Shown: positions 45,696 through 55,461, counted from the stretch's first letter. The stretch: 64,000 nucleotides of DNA from Rhodoferax sp. OV413 (GCA_945861785.1 CAMAWD010000002.1:1-64000), one strand, 5' to 3'. Notes: generated by a model from the letters alone, not told the origin. Numbers and translations are program-made.

Positions 45696-47185
45696 GCCGC
45701 ATGTCCGCACCGGGCCTGGCCTGCTGCATGAGGCGGCTGGCCGTACTGGTGGTCGGCCTGCTGGTAGTGGCCTGCGCGGCGCCCGGCCCCACCCATGCAC
45801 CGCTGGCGCTGACGGGCCCCGGCGCGCTTGGTCTGGATGCACGGCCTTCAGCACCGATGGGCGAGCGCTGGTGGGCAGACTGGGGCGATCCGCACTTGAC
45901 GGCCTTGGTGGACATGGCTTTGCAGGGTCACCCCAGCCTGGCCCTGGCACGTGCACGCGTGGCGCGGGCCGAGGCGCTGGCTGCAGTGCGGGGCGCCGCA
46001 GCGAGCCCGCAAGTCAGCCTGGGCGCCGACCTCGCAGTGCAACGCTACAGTGAAAACGGCCACATGACAGCGCCGATTGCCGGCAGCCTGCGCGATACCG
46101 GTACCGTGCGCGCCACGCTGGGCTGGAGCCCCGACCTGTTCGGCCAGCAGGCGCTCGACCTGGCGTCCGCATTGGACCAGGCGCGGGCGGCCCAGGCAGA
46201 CGCTGCACTGGCTGCCACCGGTCTTGCCGCGCAGCTTGGCCGGGGTTATGTCGCCTTGGCCCGCCTGCTTGCGCACCGCGAGGTCGGTCTGCGGGCATTG
46301 GCCCAGCGTGAACAGTTGCTGCAGCTCGTGCAGGCGCGCGTCACAGCCGGCCTGGACAGCCAGCTCGAACTGACCCTGGCGCAAGGCGCGGTGCCCGATG
46401 CACGTTACCAGATCGAGGCCATCGACGAGCAGATCGCGTTGGCGCGCCGCCAGTTGGCAGTCCTGTCCGGGCAACCGGCACAGTCGCTTGACGCGCTTGC
46501 CCCAGCCCTGCAACAGTTGCGGCCCGAAACTCCGCCCGCAGCACTGGGCACCGACCTGCTGGGGCGCCGTGCCGACGTGGTGGCCGCGCGCTGGCGTGTG
46601 GAGTCTGCACTGCAGGATGTGGCGCTGGCGCGCACCCAGTTCTACCCGAACCTGAACATCGGCGCGTTTGTCGGGCTCAATGCGCTGGGCCTGGCCCAGT
46701 TGCTGCGCGCCGGCAGCATGGAGCTCGGCATCACGCCGGCATTGCGCCTGCCCCTGTTCGATGGTGACCGCTTGCGCCACCAGCTCGGCGCGCGCCAGGC
46801 CGAGCTGGATGCAGCCATCGCACAATACAACGGCGTCTTGCTGGACGCCGTTCGCGAGGCCGGCGACGCGCTCGGGTCCGACGGATCGCTCAAACGCCAG
46901 CGCACGCAGCAGGCGGATGTGCTCACGGGTGCCGCCCGCACTGCGCAACTTGCGCGGCTGCGGTTCGACGCGGGTCTGGGCAACTACCTGGCCGTATTGG
47001 AGGCCGAATCCCCCTGGTTGGTGCAACGTCGCCTGGGCATCGACCTGCTGGCGCGCCAGCTCGACAACCAGATGCTCCTGATCAAGGCGCTGGGCGGCGG
47101 CTGGCGTGACGACACCATCCCGACACGACCGGCCTCGCATGCGTACCGTGCCGGCAGCCCCCCGAATCCGAAAGACGTTCCATGA
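45692..47185 (+). CDS. Outer membrane efflux factor (NodT/OprM family lipoprotein)
   Basis: Trimeric outer membrane channel for tripartite drug efflux. The 497-residue protein has a signal segment followed by a lipobox (VVACAAPGP, Cys near residue 28). Two OEP repeats carry coiled-coil helices (LDLASALDQARAAQADAALAA and ARVTAGLDSQLELTLAQGAV). The RARAYVGLARLLAH-like pattern appears as GYVALARLLAHR. ATGA overlap with marR and with the adaptor gene shows tight coupling. Confidence 0.9.
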   Translation: MSRMSAPGLACCMRRLAVLVVGLLVVACAAPGPTHAPLALTGPGALGLDARPSAPMGERWWADWGDPHLTALVDMALQGHPSLALARARVARAEALAAVRGAAASPQVSLGADLAVQRYSENGHMTAPIAGSLRDTGTVRATLGWSPDLFGQQALDLASALDQARAAQADAALAATGLAAQLGRGYVALARLLAHREVGLRALAQREQLLQLVQARVTAGLDSQLELTLAQGAVPDARYQIEAIDEQIALARRQLAVLSGQPAQSLDALAPALQQLRPETPPAALGTDLLGRRADVVAARWRVESALQDVALARTQFYPNLNIGAFVGLNALGLAQLLRAGSMELGITPALRLPLFDGDRLRHQLGARQAELDAAIAQYNGVLLDAVREAGDALGSDGSLKRQRTQQADVLTGAARTAQLARLRFDAGLGNYLAVLEAESPWLVQRRLGIDLLARQLDNQMLLIKALGGGWRDDTIPTRPASHAYRAGSPPNPKDVP

Positions 47186-48414
47186 GTGTTCCTCCTGCAC
47201 CCCAAACCAACCCGGCGCGGCGGCGTGGCCTCACCGTCGTGTTGGGGGTTGCCATGCTTGCCGGCGCCGTCTGGGGCGGCTGGCACTGGCTGTACGCACG
47301 CCACCAGATGAACACCGACAACGCCTATGTGGCCGGGAATGTGGTCCAGATCACCCCGCAGCTCTCCGGCACCGTGGTGGCGATCCTCGCCGACGACACC
47401 GATTTCGTGCGGGCTGGCCAGGTTCTGGTCCGACTCGATCCCTCGGACGCGCGCATTGCGCTGGCGCAGGCCGAGGCGCAACTCGCGCAGACGGTGCGGG
47501 ACGTGCGCACGTTGTTTGCCAACAATGGCACCGGACGGGCGCAGGTGAGCCTGCGCGAGGCGGAACTCAGCCGCATGCAGTCCGAACTGTCACGGACCCA
47601 GGACGACCTCAGCCGCCGCACGCCCCTTGTCGCGAGTGGCGCCGTGGGCAAGGAGGAGTTCGCGCATGCGGCTGCACAGGTCGCCGCCGCCCGCAGTGCC
47701 CTGGCGGGCGCGCAGGCGGCGCTGCTGGCATCGCGCGAACAACTGGCCGCCAGCCAGACCCAGACCGAAGGCACGACGCTGCGCGAGCACCCGAACGTGC
47801 TGCTGGCCGCGGCACGTGTGCGCGAGGCCTACCTGGCCCTGCAGCGCACCGGCCTGCTGGCCCCGGTCGACGGCCATGTGGCCAAACGTGGCGTACAACT
47901 CGGCCAGCGCGTGCAGGCCGGCGCCCCGCTGATGACTCTGGTGTCACTCAGCCAGTTGTGGGTAGATGCGAACTTCAAGGAGAGCCAGCTGCAGGCCTTG
48001 CGGATCGGGCAACCGGCAGCGATGGAGACCGACGTGTACGGCAAGAAGGTGGTGTTCCACGGCAAGGTGGCAGGCCTCGGTGCCGGCACCGGTTCGGCTT
48101 TTGCGTTGCTGCCGGCCCAGAACGCAACCGGCAACTGGATCAAGATCGTGCAACGTGTCCCGGTGCGGATTGCGCTGGACCCGCAGGACCTGGTGACCCA
48201 CCCACTGCGGATCGGCCTGTCGATGGATGTCACCGTCGACACCCTGGACCAGAGCGGCAAGGCCGTCGCCGACGCGCCGCGCGCCAGTGCAGGCGCGTCC
48301 ACCACAGTGTTCGATGGGCTGAGCACAGAGGCTGATGCAGCAGTGCAGCGCATCATCCTGACCGGCCTGGCCCGTCCGCTGGCCGGCGCGGCACCACGGA
48401 CAGTGGCGCCATGA
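47182..48414 (+). CDS. HlyD/EmrA family membrane fusion protein
   Basis: Periplasmic adaptor connecting the pump and outer membrane channel. The 410-residue protein has an N-terminal membrane anchor (GLTVVLGVAMLAGAVWGGWH), lipoyl and hairpin domains (DTDFVRAGQVLVRLDPSDARIALAQAEAQL), and a beta-barrel part with the YGKKVVFHGKVAGL region. It resembles EmrA rather than RND-type AcrA. It overlaps both neighbours by four bases. Confidence 0.92.
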   Translation: MSVPPAPQTNPARRRGLTVVLGVAMLAGAVWGGWHWLYARHQMNTDNAYVAGNVVQITPQLSGTVVAILADDTDFVRAGQVLVRLDPSDARIALAQAEAQLAQTVRDVRTLFANNGTGRAQVSLREAELSRMQSELSRTQDDLSRRTPLVASGAVGKEEFAHAAAQVAAARSALAGAQAALLASREQLAASQTQTEGTTLREHPNVLLAAARVREAYLALQRTGLLAPVDGHVAKRGVQLGQRVQAGAPLMTLVSLSQLWVDANFKESQLQALRIGQPAAMETDVYGKKVVFHGKVAGLGAGTGSAFALLPAQNATGNWIKIVQRVPVRIALDPQDLVTHPLRIGLSMDVTVDTLDQSGKAVADAPRASAGASTTVFDGLSTEADAAVQRIILTGLARPLAGAAPRTVAP

Positions 48415-50042
48415 GCGCCGCGCCGGGCCGCTCCCAAGCAAGCTCGCACCGCAGTGCGAAGCACGAAGGTACCCTGATGAGCGGCGCCCAGGCAGCGCCA
48501 CCACCATTGAGCGGGACCGACCTGGTTCTGGGGACCTTGTCGTTGTCGCTCGCGACATTCATGAACGTGCTGGATTCATCGATCGCGAACGTGTCGATCC
48601 CGGCGATCGCCGGCGACCTCGGCGTGAGCCCGGGGCAGGGCACCTGGGTGATCACCAGTTTTGGTGTGGCCAATGCAATCTCCGTTCCTCTGACCGGCTG
48701 GCTGTCGCAACGTTTTGGCGCGGTGCGTCTGTTCATTTCGAGCGTGCTGCTGTTCGTGCTGGCGTCTTTTTTGTGCGGCTTTGCTTCATCGTTAGAGATG
48801 CTGGTGTTCTTCCGGGTGTTGCAGGGCCTGGCCGCCGGGCCGATGGTGCCGCTGTCGCAGACCCTGCTGTTGTCGAGTTACCCCGTCGCCATGGCCGGCA
48901 CGGCGCTGGCATTTTGGGGTGCGACCACGCTGGTTGCGCCGGTGGTGGGGCCGTTGCTGGGCGGCTGGATCACCGACGGCATGTCCTGGCCCTGGATCTT
49001 CTATATCAACGTGCCGGTCGGGCTGCTGGCTGCGGCCGTGACCTGGGGCATCTACCGACGCCGTGAAACACCTGTGCGCAAGTTGCCGATCGACACGGTG
49101 GGCCTGTCACTGCTGGTGTTGTGGGTCGGGTCGCTGCAGTTGACGCTCGACAAGGGCAAGGAACTGGACTGGTTTGCATCGAACCAGATCGTCGCGCTGG
49201 CGGTGGTGTCGGTAGTCGCGTTTGCCATCTTTGTGGTGTGGGAGCTGACCGACAAACACCCGGTGGTCGACCTGCGGCTGTTCCAGCGCCGCAATTTCCT
49301 GTTCGGCGTGGTGTCGCTGTCGATAGCGTACGGCCTGTTTTTCGGCAATGTGGTGCTGCTGCCGTTGTGGCTGCAGCAGTGGATGGGTTACACCTCGACC
49401 GCTGCCGGCATGGCCCTGGCCCCGGTGGGTGTGCTCGCGATTTTCCTGACGCCTCTGGTTGGGCGCAAGGTCGCGGTCTGGGACCCGCGCAAGATGGTTG
49501 TGGGCGCGTTCCTCGGCTTTGGGCTGGTGTTGTGGATGCGCGCGCAGTTCACCACCCAGACCGACTTTCCCCACATCATGGTGCCCACCTTGCTGCAAGG
49601 CGCAGCGAGCGCATTTTTCTTCATCCCGCTGACCACCATTGCGCTGGCCGGGCTGCCGCGCGAACACCTGCCGGCTGCCGCCGGCCTGAGCAATTTCGTG
49701 CGCATGACCGCCGGCGCCATGGGCGCGTCGATCACCACCACCATGTGGGAGAGCCGGGCCGCGATGCACCATGCGCACCTGACCGAACCACTGCTGCAGG
49801 GCCATGGCGGTCTTGCAGTGGCGCTCGAAGGCTTGCGCGCCAGTGGCCTGAGCGAACTGCAGGCGCTGGCCCAGATCAACCGGCTCATCGACCAGCAGGC
49901 CTACACCCGCGCTGCAGACGACATATTCCTGGGCTCGTCCATCTTGTTCGTGGCGCTGATCGGGCTGGTCTGGATGACCCGCCGGCCAGCCCGCGCGCCA
50001 GAGACCGGCGGGGCACCGGCGCCCGCACCGTCCGAACATTGA
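48411..50042 (+). CDS. DHA2-family drug efflux permease (EmrB type)
   Basis: 14-helix major facilitator proton antiporter. The 543-residue protein shows TFMNVLDSSIANVSIPAIAG in helix 1, the motif GWLSQRFGAVRLF, and motif C (ATTLVAPVVGPLLGGWITDG). It completes the tripartite system MarR-OMF-EmrA-EmrB. The ATG at 48411 overlaps the preceding stop; a downstream ATG at 48477 with AAGG in front is an alternative start that would remove 22 residues. Confidence 0.92.
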   Translation: MSAAPGRSQASSHRSAKHEGTLMSGAQAAPPPLSGTDLVLGTLSLSLATFMNVLDSSIANVSIPAIAGDLGVSPGQGTWVITSFGVANAISVPLTGWLSQRFGAVRLFISSVLLFVLASFLCGFASSLEMLVFFRVLQGLAAGPMVPLSQTLLLSSYPVAMAGTALAFWGATTLVAPVVGPLLGGWITDGMSWPWIFYINVPVGLLAAAVTWGIYRRRETPVRKLPIDTVGLSLLVLWVGSLQLTLDKGKELDWFASNQIVALAVVSVVAFAIFVVWELTDKHPVVDLRLFQRRNFLFGVVSLSIAYGLFFGNVVLLPLWLQQWMGYTSTAAGMALAPVGVLAIFLTPLVGRKVAVWDPRKMVVGAFLGFGLVLWMRAQFTTQTDFPHIMVPTLLQGAASAFFFIPLTTIALAGLPREHLPAAAGLSNFVRMTAGAMGASITTTMWESRAAMHHAHLTEPLLQGHGGLAVALEGLRASGLSELQALAQINRLIDQQAYTRAADDIFLGSSILFVALIGLVWMTRRPARAPETGGAPAPAPSEH

Positions 50043-50063
50043 GCACCAGACCCTGGGCCCTTG

Positions 50064-51161
50064 TCACGCGGCCAGGTCGGTCAAGGCGAGGGTCTGCCCG
50101 GCCTGCGTCACGCCGGCCTCGTCCTTGAGCGCAAGCCGGATGCTGCGCGTATTCCAGTCAATGTCGATGCTGCCGAAATGGTTGCTGCGAACCAGGTCGC
50201 CCAGGCGGTTCGGGCCGGCTTCTGCAGCCTGCGCCCATGCGTGTGTCATGCCACTGGACGTCATCTCGTACAGCGGATAGCGGTTCGGCGCCTGGTGGCG
50301 GTAAAACGCACCGACATGGCGGTCACCGGACAAAAACACCACACCCGCGGCGCGGGTCTGGTGCAGCAGGTCCAGCAGGCGCGCCTTCTCCCTTGGCAGG
50401 TTGCCCCAGCATTCCCAGCCATGGCCGTCGGCCAGCACCTGCACGCCTGACACGATCAGTCGCAGGTCGGCGCTTTGGCGCAGTTGCTGGCCCAGCCAGG
50501 CCCACTGCGCCTCGCCCAGCATCGTCTTGGCGGAATTCGGGTCGGGCAGGTAACGCTCCTTGCCAGCGGCCATGGGCTGGTCGGTGGGCTGCAACGCGGA
50601 CCGGAACCAGCGGCCATCGAGCAGGATGACCTGCACCTGGCGGCCGGGCGGGCCGACCCGCACCGCGTGGTACAGGCCCTCTCTGGCACGGCGCGGGTCG
50701 TCCGGCGGTACGCCCCAAAATGCGAGAAACGCATCTTTGGACGCCTGCTTGTGGGGGAACTCCACACCACCGTCGTTGGCGCCGTAGTCATGGTCGTCCC
50801 AGATCGCGAGGTGGGGCACCCGGGACCGCAGCGTGGCGAAACCGGGTGAAGCAGCAAGCGTGGCGTAGGCCCGCACGAGCTGTCCGCGTGACCAGGGCTG
50901 GGTGCTGGCATAGACGTTGTCTCCGCCAAAAATGGACAGTTCGGGTGCGTCGGCCAGGATGGCGTTCCAGATCGGTTGCGGCCGGGCCTGGTTGATGCAA
51001 GAGCCGAACACGAGCCTGTGCAGCGGCCCGTCCGGCAGCATGTTGGCGGTCGCTGGTGCGGACGCCGGGACTGTGGCTTTTTCCGCCAGCGGGCCGGAAC
51101 AGCCGGCCATATGCGCAGCCAACACCGCCATGGCCCCGGCCAGCAGGTCCCTACGCTCCAT
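50064..51161 (-). CDS. PhoD-like metallophosphatase, probable lipoprotein
   Basis: 365-residue alkaline phosphatase D-type enzyme. Seen are FGSCINQARP, GDNVYAS, the metal-binding LAIWDDHDYGAND block and FLSGDRHVGAFY. The N-terminus MERRDLLAGAMAVLAAHMAGCSG combines an RR pair with a lipobox (HMAGC), suggesting export and lipidation. It starts 11 bases before the stop of the M81 peptidase gene, so the two are coupled. PhoD enzymes cleave phosphodiesters or phosphomonoesters. Confidence 0.85.
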   Translation of the reverse strand: MERRDLLAGAMAVLAAHMAGCSGPLAEKATVPASAPATANMLPDGPLHRLVFGSCINQARPQPIWNAILADAPELSIFGGDNVYASTQPWSRGQLVRAYATLAASPGFATLRSRVPHLAIWDDHDYGANDGGVEFPHKQASKDAFLAFWGVPPDDPRRAREGLYHAVRVGPPGRQVQVILLDGRWFRSALQPTDQPMAAGKERYLPDPNSAKTMLGEAQWAWLGQQLRQSADLRLIVSGVQVLADGHGWECWGNLPREKARLLDLLHQTRAAGVVFLSGDRHVGAFYRHQAPNRYPLYEMTSSGMTHAWAQAAEAGPNRLGDLVRSNHFGSIDIDWNTRSIRLALKDEAGVTQAGQTLALTDLAA

Positions 51162-52680
51162 GTCCGGCCCTCCAGGCCGCCAGATCGATGTCTTGGTCCA
51201 GCGGAAAGATCGGCCGCGGCACCGCCGGGTAGGGAAACGATGTGTAGTTGGGTGTGCACAGGGCACCGCTGTCGCAGACGATCACCTTGCCCGCGATGGG
51301 CTCGAATGCAGCCCGGAAGTGCTGCATCGACTTGAGCGCCACCACCTTCTTCGTCGCCGGTTGAATGCCAAACGCGGTGAACTGCGCCAGATCGAGGATC
51401 TGGGCCGGCAGGGAGACCACCAGGACATCGATGCCGTCCACCCGCAGCACCACCGTCGGCCCCCAGCTCTTGTCCAGGCCGCCGGTCATCGGGCCGTCGG
51501 CGAAATAGCGCCCGTCGCTGTGCAGCAGCACGGTGCCCGTCACTGGCAGGGGCCCGCCACCGAGTCGGGCATCGGTTTTGCCGCCGAGCGCAAGCGTGAC
51601 CTGGCTGCCAACCGGCGCAAGCTGCAACTGCCGAACCGCCTGCGGGTCCACGATCGGGCCGAAGCAGGCGTCGCCAACGCCGGCTTCGAGCAGCGCCTTG
51701 AGCAGGGCCGTGGCATCGCCATAACCGCCGCCGCCCGGGTTGTCGGCATAGTCCGCAATCACCAGCGGACCACCGGTGCCGGGCCAGTCGCGGGCCATCT
51801 TCGCCGCTTCGTCGACACCCAGGAAGTGGTTGATGCGTTCATGGCGGTGCTGCCAGATGTCATCGGCGATGCTGTCGGCAAAGTGCTGGTGCGCCGCCAT
51901 GTCGCCCTGCGCCGTGACCAGCACGGTGGGCCCGATCCCGGTGATGTCAGCGCGTGCGAATCCGGCGTTGATGCTGACAGCGAACACGTCGGTGTTGTGC
52001 TCGTAGGCCCGCGCGCGCTGCAGACGCGCCAGCATCGGCCCCACGTCGGTGCGCCCTCCGTTGGTTTCGTCCAGCATGGGCAACAAGGCACGCAGCGTGC
52101 GTGGCCGGATTTCGCCAGCCATCGTGCGCTGCAGGATGTTGCCGGCGTTCAGGCCGGTGCCGCGCATGTCCACATGCGGGTAGGTGCGGTAGGAAACAAG
52201 GATGTCGGCGAGCCGGCACATGGCATCGGTGACGTTGGCATGCAGGTCAAGGGTGACCGCGATCGGCAGTTCCGGCCCGACCACGTCGCGCAGGCGCCGC
52301 AGCAACTCGCCTTCGCCGTCGTCGACCTGCTCGGTCACCATCGCGCCGTGCAGCCCGAGCAGGATGCCGTCGAGTTTGCCGCGTTGCTGCCGCGCCGCGT
52401 CCACGATCGGACCGGCCAGGCGCTCAAAGGCATCCCGTGTCACACGTCCGGCCGGTTGTGCGATGGCGCTGAGCACGTGGCGCAAATCCCATCCGTGGGC
52501 CTTGGCGGCGTCGGCGAAACCAGCCAGTTCGGTGTTCGAGTTGCCGCGTGCGGCGATGGCGGTGTCGGCGTCCAGAAAGCAGTCCTGCGCCTCGAACTGG
52601 GCGAATGCTGTGGGGCGGATGCTGAAGGTATTGGTCTCGTGGGCCAACTCGGCACTGAGGACTCGGAATGGTTGGGGCAT
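51151..52680 (-). CDS. M81 family metallopeptidase (MlrC-like)
   Basis: 509-residue protein related to MlrC, known from microcystin degradation clusters, with many environmental homologues of unknown substrate. Recognised are AELAHETNTFS, DGILLGLHGAMVTEQVDDGEGELL, ITLDLHANVT-like TLDLHANVTDAM, YRTYPHVDMRGTG and DYADNPGGGGYGDATALLKALL. Length is normal. It lies divergent from the Bug receptor and overlaps the PhoD gene. The true substrate is unknown. Confidence 0.85.
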   Translation of the reverse strand: MPQPFRVLSAELAHETNTFSIRPTAFAQFEAQDCFLDADTAIAARGNSNTELAGFADAAKAHGWDLRHVLSAIAQPAGRVTRDAFERLAGPIVDAARQQRGKLDGILLGLHGAMVTEQVDDGEGELLRRLRDVVGPELPIAVTLDLHANVTDAMCRLADILVSYRTYPHVDMRGTGLNAGNILQRTMAGEIRPRTLRALLPMLDETNGGRTDVGPMLARLQRARAYEHNTDVFAVSINAGFARADITGIGPTVLVTAQGDMAAHQHFADSIADDIWQHRHERINHFLGVDEAAKMARDWPGTGGPLVIADYADNPGGGGYGDATALLKALLEAGVGDACFGPIVDPQAVRQLQLAPVGSQVTLALGGKTDARLGGGPLPVTGTVLLHSDGRYFADGPMTGGLDKSWGPTVVLRVDGIDVLVVSLPAQILDLAQFTAFGIQPATKKVVALKSMQHFRAAFEPIAGKVIVCDSGALCTPNYTSFPYPAVPRPIFPLDQDIDLAAWRAGHGA

Positions 52681-52851
52681 GGGCTTGCAGTGTCTGCTGG
52701 TTGTGTAGAGGGTGCCGCGATTCTATTGACCGGCCCGAAAATCACGGCAGCTGCGGTTTGGGCCGCTGATGGCGGGCCATGGTGTCCGTCGCGCCGTGGT
52801 GCAAAATCGCACAGTCGGTTTCGACACCTGCCAACTCTTGCGAAAGGCCCC

Positions 52852-53808
52852 ATGCGTTACCCACTCCTTGCCACCCTGACCCTGGTGTTCAGCACCTTCG
52901 CGAGCGCCCAGACTTATCCCACCAAGCCGATCCGCTGGATCGTACCCAGCACGCCGGGCGATGGTTCGGACATCACCGGGCGGCTGATCGCCGAGAAGAT
53001 CTCCCACGAACTCGGCCAGTCGGTGGTGATCGACAACAAGCCGGGGGCAGGAGGTGTGCTGGGGTCGGAGATCGCTGCCCGGGCGCCTGGCGACGGCTAC
53101 ACCATGATCGTGGGCAACGCGGGTTCACACGGCATCAACGCAGCGATCTACAGCAAGTTGCCCTATGACGTGCTGAAGGATTTCGTGCCTGTGGCGCTGT
53201 TGTGCACCGCACCCAACGTGATGGTGGTGGGGCCCGCAACCAAGGTGAAGACGGTTGCCGACTTCGTCGTGTATGCCAAGGGCCAGGCAGGCAAGATCAA
53301 CTATGCGTCGGGTGGTGTCGGCAGTTCGTCGCACCTGTCGGGCGAATTGCTGAAAAGCATGGCCGGCGTCGAGATGACGCACGTGCCCTACAAGGGCGCA
53401 GCGCCGGCGGTGGCGGCCGTCATGGCCGACGAGGTGAACGTCATGATCGGCAACCTGCCGCCCCTGCTGCCGCAGATCAGGGCTGGCAAGGTGCAGGCCC
53501 TGGCGGTGACCACCACCAAACGGCATGCCAGCTTGCCTGAGGTGCCCACGCTTTCTGATTCCCTGCCCGGGTTCGAGACGGTGGCATGGTTCGGCGTGCT
53601 GGCGCCGGCCGGCACACCGAAGGCCGTGGTGGACCGCATCAACGCGCTGGTCAACCAGGCGCTGGAGCAGCCGGACGTCAAGGCGCGGTTCGCCACGCTG
53701 GGCTGCGACCCGGCGCCCTCTACACCGGAGGCTTTTTCGGCCCGGGTCACCGGTGACGTGACGCGATGGAAAAAACTGGCTGCTGAAAAGAACATCCGTG
53801 CAGACTGA
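52852..53808 (+). CDS. Bug family tripartite tricarboxylate-type substrate-binding protein
   Basis: 318-residue periplasmic receptor. The Sec signal (MRYPLLATLTLVFSTFASAQ) is followed by YPTKPIRWIVPSTPGDGSD, VVIDNKPGAGGVLGSE and the VPYKGAAPAVAAVMADEV segment characteristic of Bug proteins. There are no TctA/TctB membrane genes nearby, so it is an orphan receptor, common in Burkholderiales. The frame is open far upstream but only 52852 gives a signal peptide. Confidence 0.92.
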   Translation: MRYPLLATLTLVFSTFASAQTYPTKPIRWIVPSTPGDGSDITGRLIAEKISHELGQSVVIDNKPGAGGVLGSEIAARAPGDGYTMIVGNAGSHGINAAIYSKLPYDVLKDFVPVALLCTAPNVMVVGPATKVKTVADFVVYAKGQAGKINYASGGVGSSSHLSGELLKSMAGVEMTHVPYKGAAPAVAAVMADEVNVMIGNLPPLLPQIRAGKVQALAVTTTKRHASLPEVPTLSDSLPGFETVAWFGVLAPAGTPKAVVDRINALVNQALEQPDVKARFATLGCDPAPSTPEAFSARVTGDVTRWKKLAAEKNIRAD

Positions 53809-53921
53809 GGCCCATGGGCTTGGCTTGCGAAAGCTTGCGCAGGTCACAGGCCAGGTACTGAACGTCTCGCCCAAGACCAACTGGTGTCAGGTACCGATAA
53901 CAACGCGCCTTCTGACGGCAC
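53809..53921. other. Convergent gap between Bug receptor and TIM-barrel genes
   Basis: 113 bases with no recognisable gene or clear terminator hairpin. Confidence 0.5.
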
Positions 53922-54758
53922 CTACGCTGGCAGCTCCGCCTCCGTCAGCAACGCCCGTACCCGTTCCAGCCCTTCTCTTGCCACAACTTCGGCGGGCCGA
54001 CACCATTGTTGCGGATGTGGCGCTTCGTAGCTCAGGTAACCCTGGTACTTCATCGCCATGAGCATCCTGAATATCGGGACGAACGGTACAACGCCGTCGC
54101 CGGGCGGCAGGCGATCGATGGGCACACCCATGTCCGGTGGTGGCCCGCGGGGCACATCGCTGAACTGGAACGACATGATTTTTTCCACCGGGACGTCCTT
54201 GAAGCTTGCCGCGTCCCCGCCACTGCGTTGCAGGTGGTAGGTGTCGAGCAGCAAGCCGCAGTTGTTCCGGTTCACCGCCTCGACCAGCGCCAGGCCAGCG
54301 GCCAAGGTGTTCACGATCGGATGGCGTGAATTGAATTCCAAGGCAAGTCTCAGGCCATGTTCTGCAGCGATGTCGGCACAAGCCGCGAGCCGGTCTTCGG
54401 GGGGGTCGGTTGCACCAGCTGAGACCGGTCCGGGCGGCATCATGACAACGTCGCAGTCCAAGGCTGCCGCCTTGTCACACACGTAGCGCAAGGACCCAAG
54501 CAAGCGTTCAAGTTCGTCGCCAGACTCGAACAACACGCCGTTTTCTGTGCCTACCTGCGTGACCCGCATGCCGCTGTCACGCACCAGTTGCACGATCGCA
54601 TGCTCGTCCAGACCAGACTGCCGGCATCGCATGAAATCGGCGTGGCGAAGTTCGACCCCGTTGTAGCCGGCATCGCGCGCGACCCGCAGGGCCGCGCCCA
54701 GCGGCGTGGTGTCGAGCGTCCATGTGTGCAACGCAATATGGTCATGAAGAATACCCAT
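53922..54758 (-). CDS. Sugar phosphate isomerase/epimerase (xylose isomerase-like TIM barrel)
   Basis: 278-residue AP endonuclease/xylose-isomerase-like TIM barrel. The Glu/His/Asp metal ligands appear in ALEFNSRHP, LLDTYHLQRSGGD and the YQGYLSYEAPHP end motif. Related proteins include IolE/IolI-like and hydroxypyruvate isomerase-like enzymes. The substrate is unknown. It faces the Bug receptor convergently. Confidence 0.82.
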   Translation of the reverse strand: MGILHDHIALHTWTLDTTPLGAALRVARDAGYNGVELRHADFMRCRQSGLDEHAIVQLVRDSGMRVTQVGTENGVLFESGDELERLLGSLRYVCDKAAALDCDVVMMPPGPVSAGATDPPEDRLAACADIAAEHGLRLALEFNSRHPIVNTLAAGLALVEAVNRNNCGLLLDTYHLQRSGGDAASFKDVPVEKIMSFQFSDVPRGPPPDMGVPIDRLPPGDGVVPFVPIFRMLMAMKYQGYLSYEAPHPQQWCRPAEVVAREGLERVRALLTEAELPA

Positions 54759-54801
54759 GCTTGTCCCTTTTACAGCTGATGTGTTGTGGCCGGATGCCGG
54801 G

Positions 54802-55461
54802 TCACGTTCGGGCCACTGAGTGAACCCGGTATGCCGACCGGGGGAATGGCGACGCGCTGACCAGTTTGAGTGCCATCTTGACGATGCGATGGGTCACTTC
54901 CTCCTGATCGAGGCGCCCGTTTTCCCGATACCAGGCAAACGCATAGCTGGCCATGCCGGCTATCACCAAAGCCCCGATCCCGGGGTCTTCAATCTGGAAA
55001 TCACCGCTTTTGATACCCTCGTTCAACAAGGAAGTCAGCCGCGTATTGATGGACTTGCGCATCTGCTTGATGCGCTCCGCAGCGCCCGGCGGAAGACTGA
55101 TCTCCTCCCGGAAGTAGATGGCGACCAGTTGGTGCTGCTGGAGTGCGACATGCGTGAACTCGCGTATGAATTTCTCGAAACGGGCCCTGGGGCTTCCGAC
55201 TCCGGACATGGCACTTTCCGCCGCAGTGAGAACGTCGCGGTTGCTCTTCTCGCAGATCTCCACCAGGATTGCCGCCTTCGACTGGAAGTGGTAATAGACG
55301 AACGGCTTGGTCGCCCCCAGGCGCTCGGCGATGGCCTCGACGGAGGTCTGCAGATAGCCGTTTTCGAAGAACAGCTTGGCAGCTTCCTGAAGGATCCGGT
55401 CACGCTTGAGGTTGATGACGTTGTCGCGCAGGGTGTCGCCTTCGCCCGACAGGCGTGCCAT
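54802..55461 (-). CDS. TetR family transcriptional regulator
   Basis: 219-residue repressor counted from MARLSGEGDTLRDN. The HTH is in ILQEAAKLFFENGYLQTSVEAIAERLGATKPFVYYHF (about 22-60), with a TetR ligand-binding C-terminal domain of helices. The frame continues upstream without a stop for 364 codons of IS630-type transposase sequence, so a 583-residue fusion is possible. Regulation of the divergent ABC/oxidoreductase operon is inferred from position and the palindrome at 57054-57078. Confidence 0.85.
   Translation of the reverse strand: MARLSGEGDTLRDNVINLKRDRILQEAAKLFFENGYLQTSVEAIAERLGATKPFVYYHFQSKAAILVEICEKSNRDVLTAAESAMSGVGSPRARFEKFIREFTHVALQQHQLVAIYFREEISLPPGAAERIKQMRKSINTRLTSLLNEGIKSGDFQIEDPGIGALVIAGMASYAFAWYRENGRLDQEEVTHRIVKMALKLVSASPFPRSAYRVHSVART

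Noticed and set aside
50917-52851. Apparent 645-codon N-terminal extension of the Bug receptor
   Set aside because: It lies antisense to the PhoD and M81 genes; the receptor has a normal signal peptide at 52852, so the extension is not coding.
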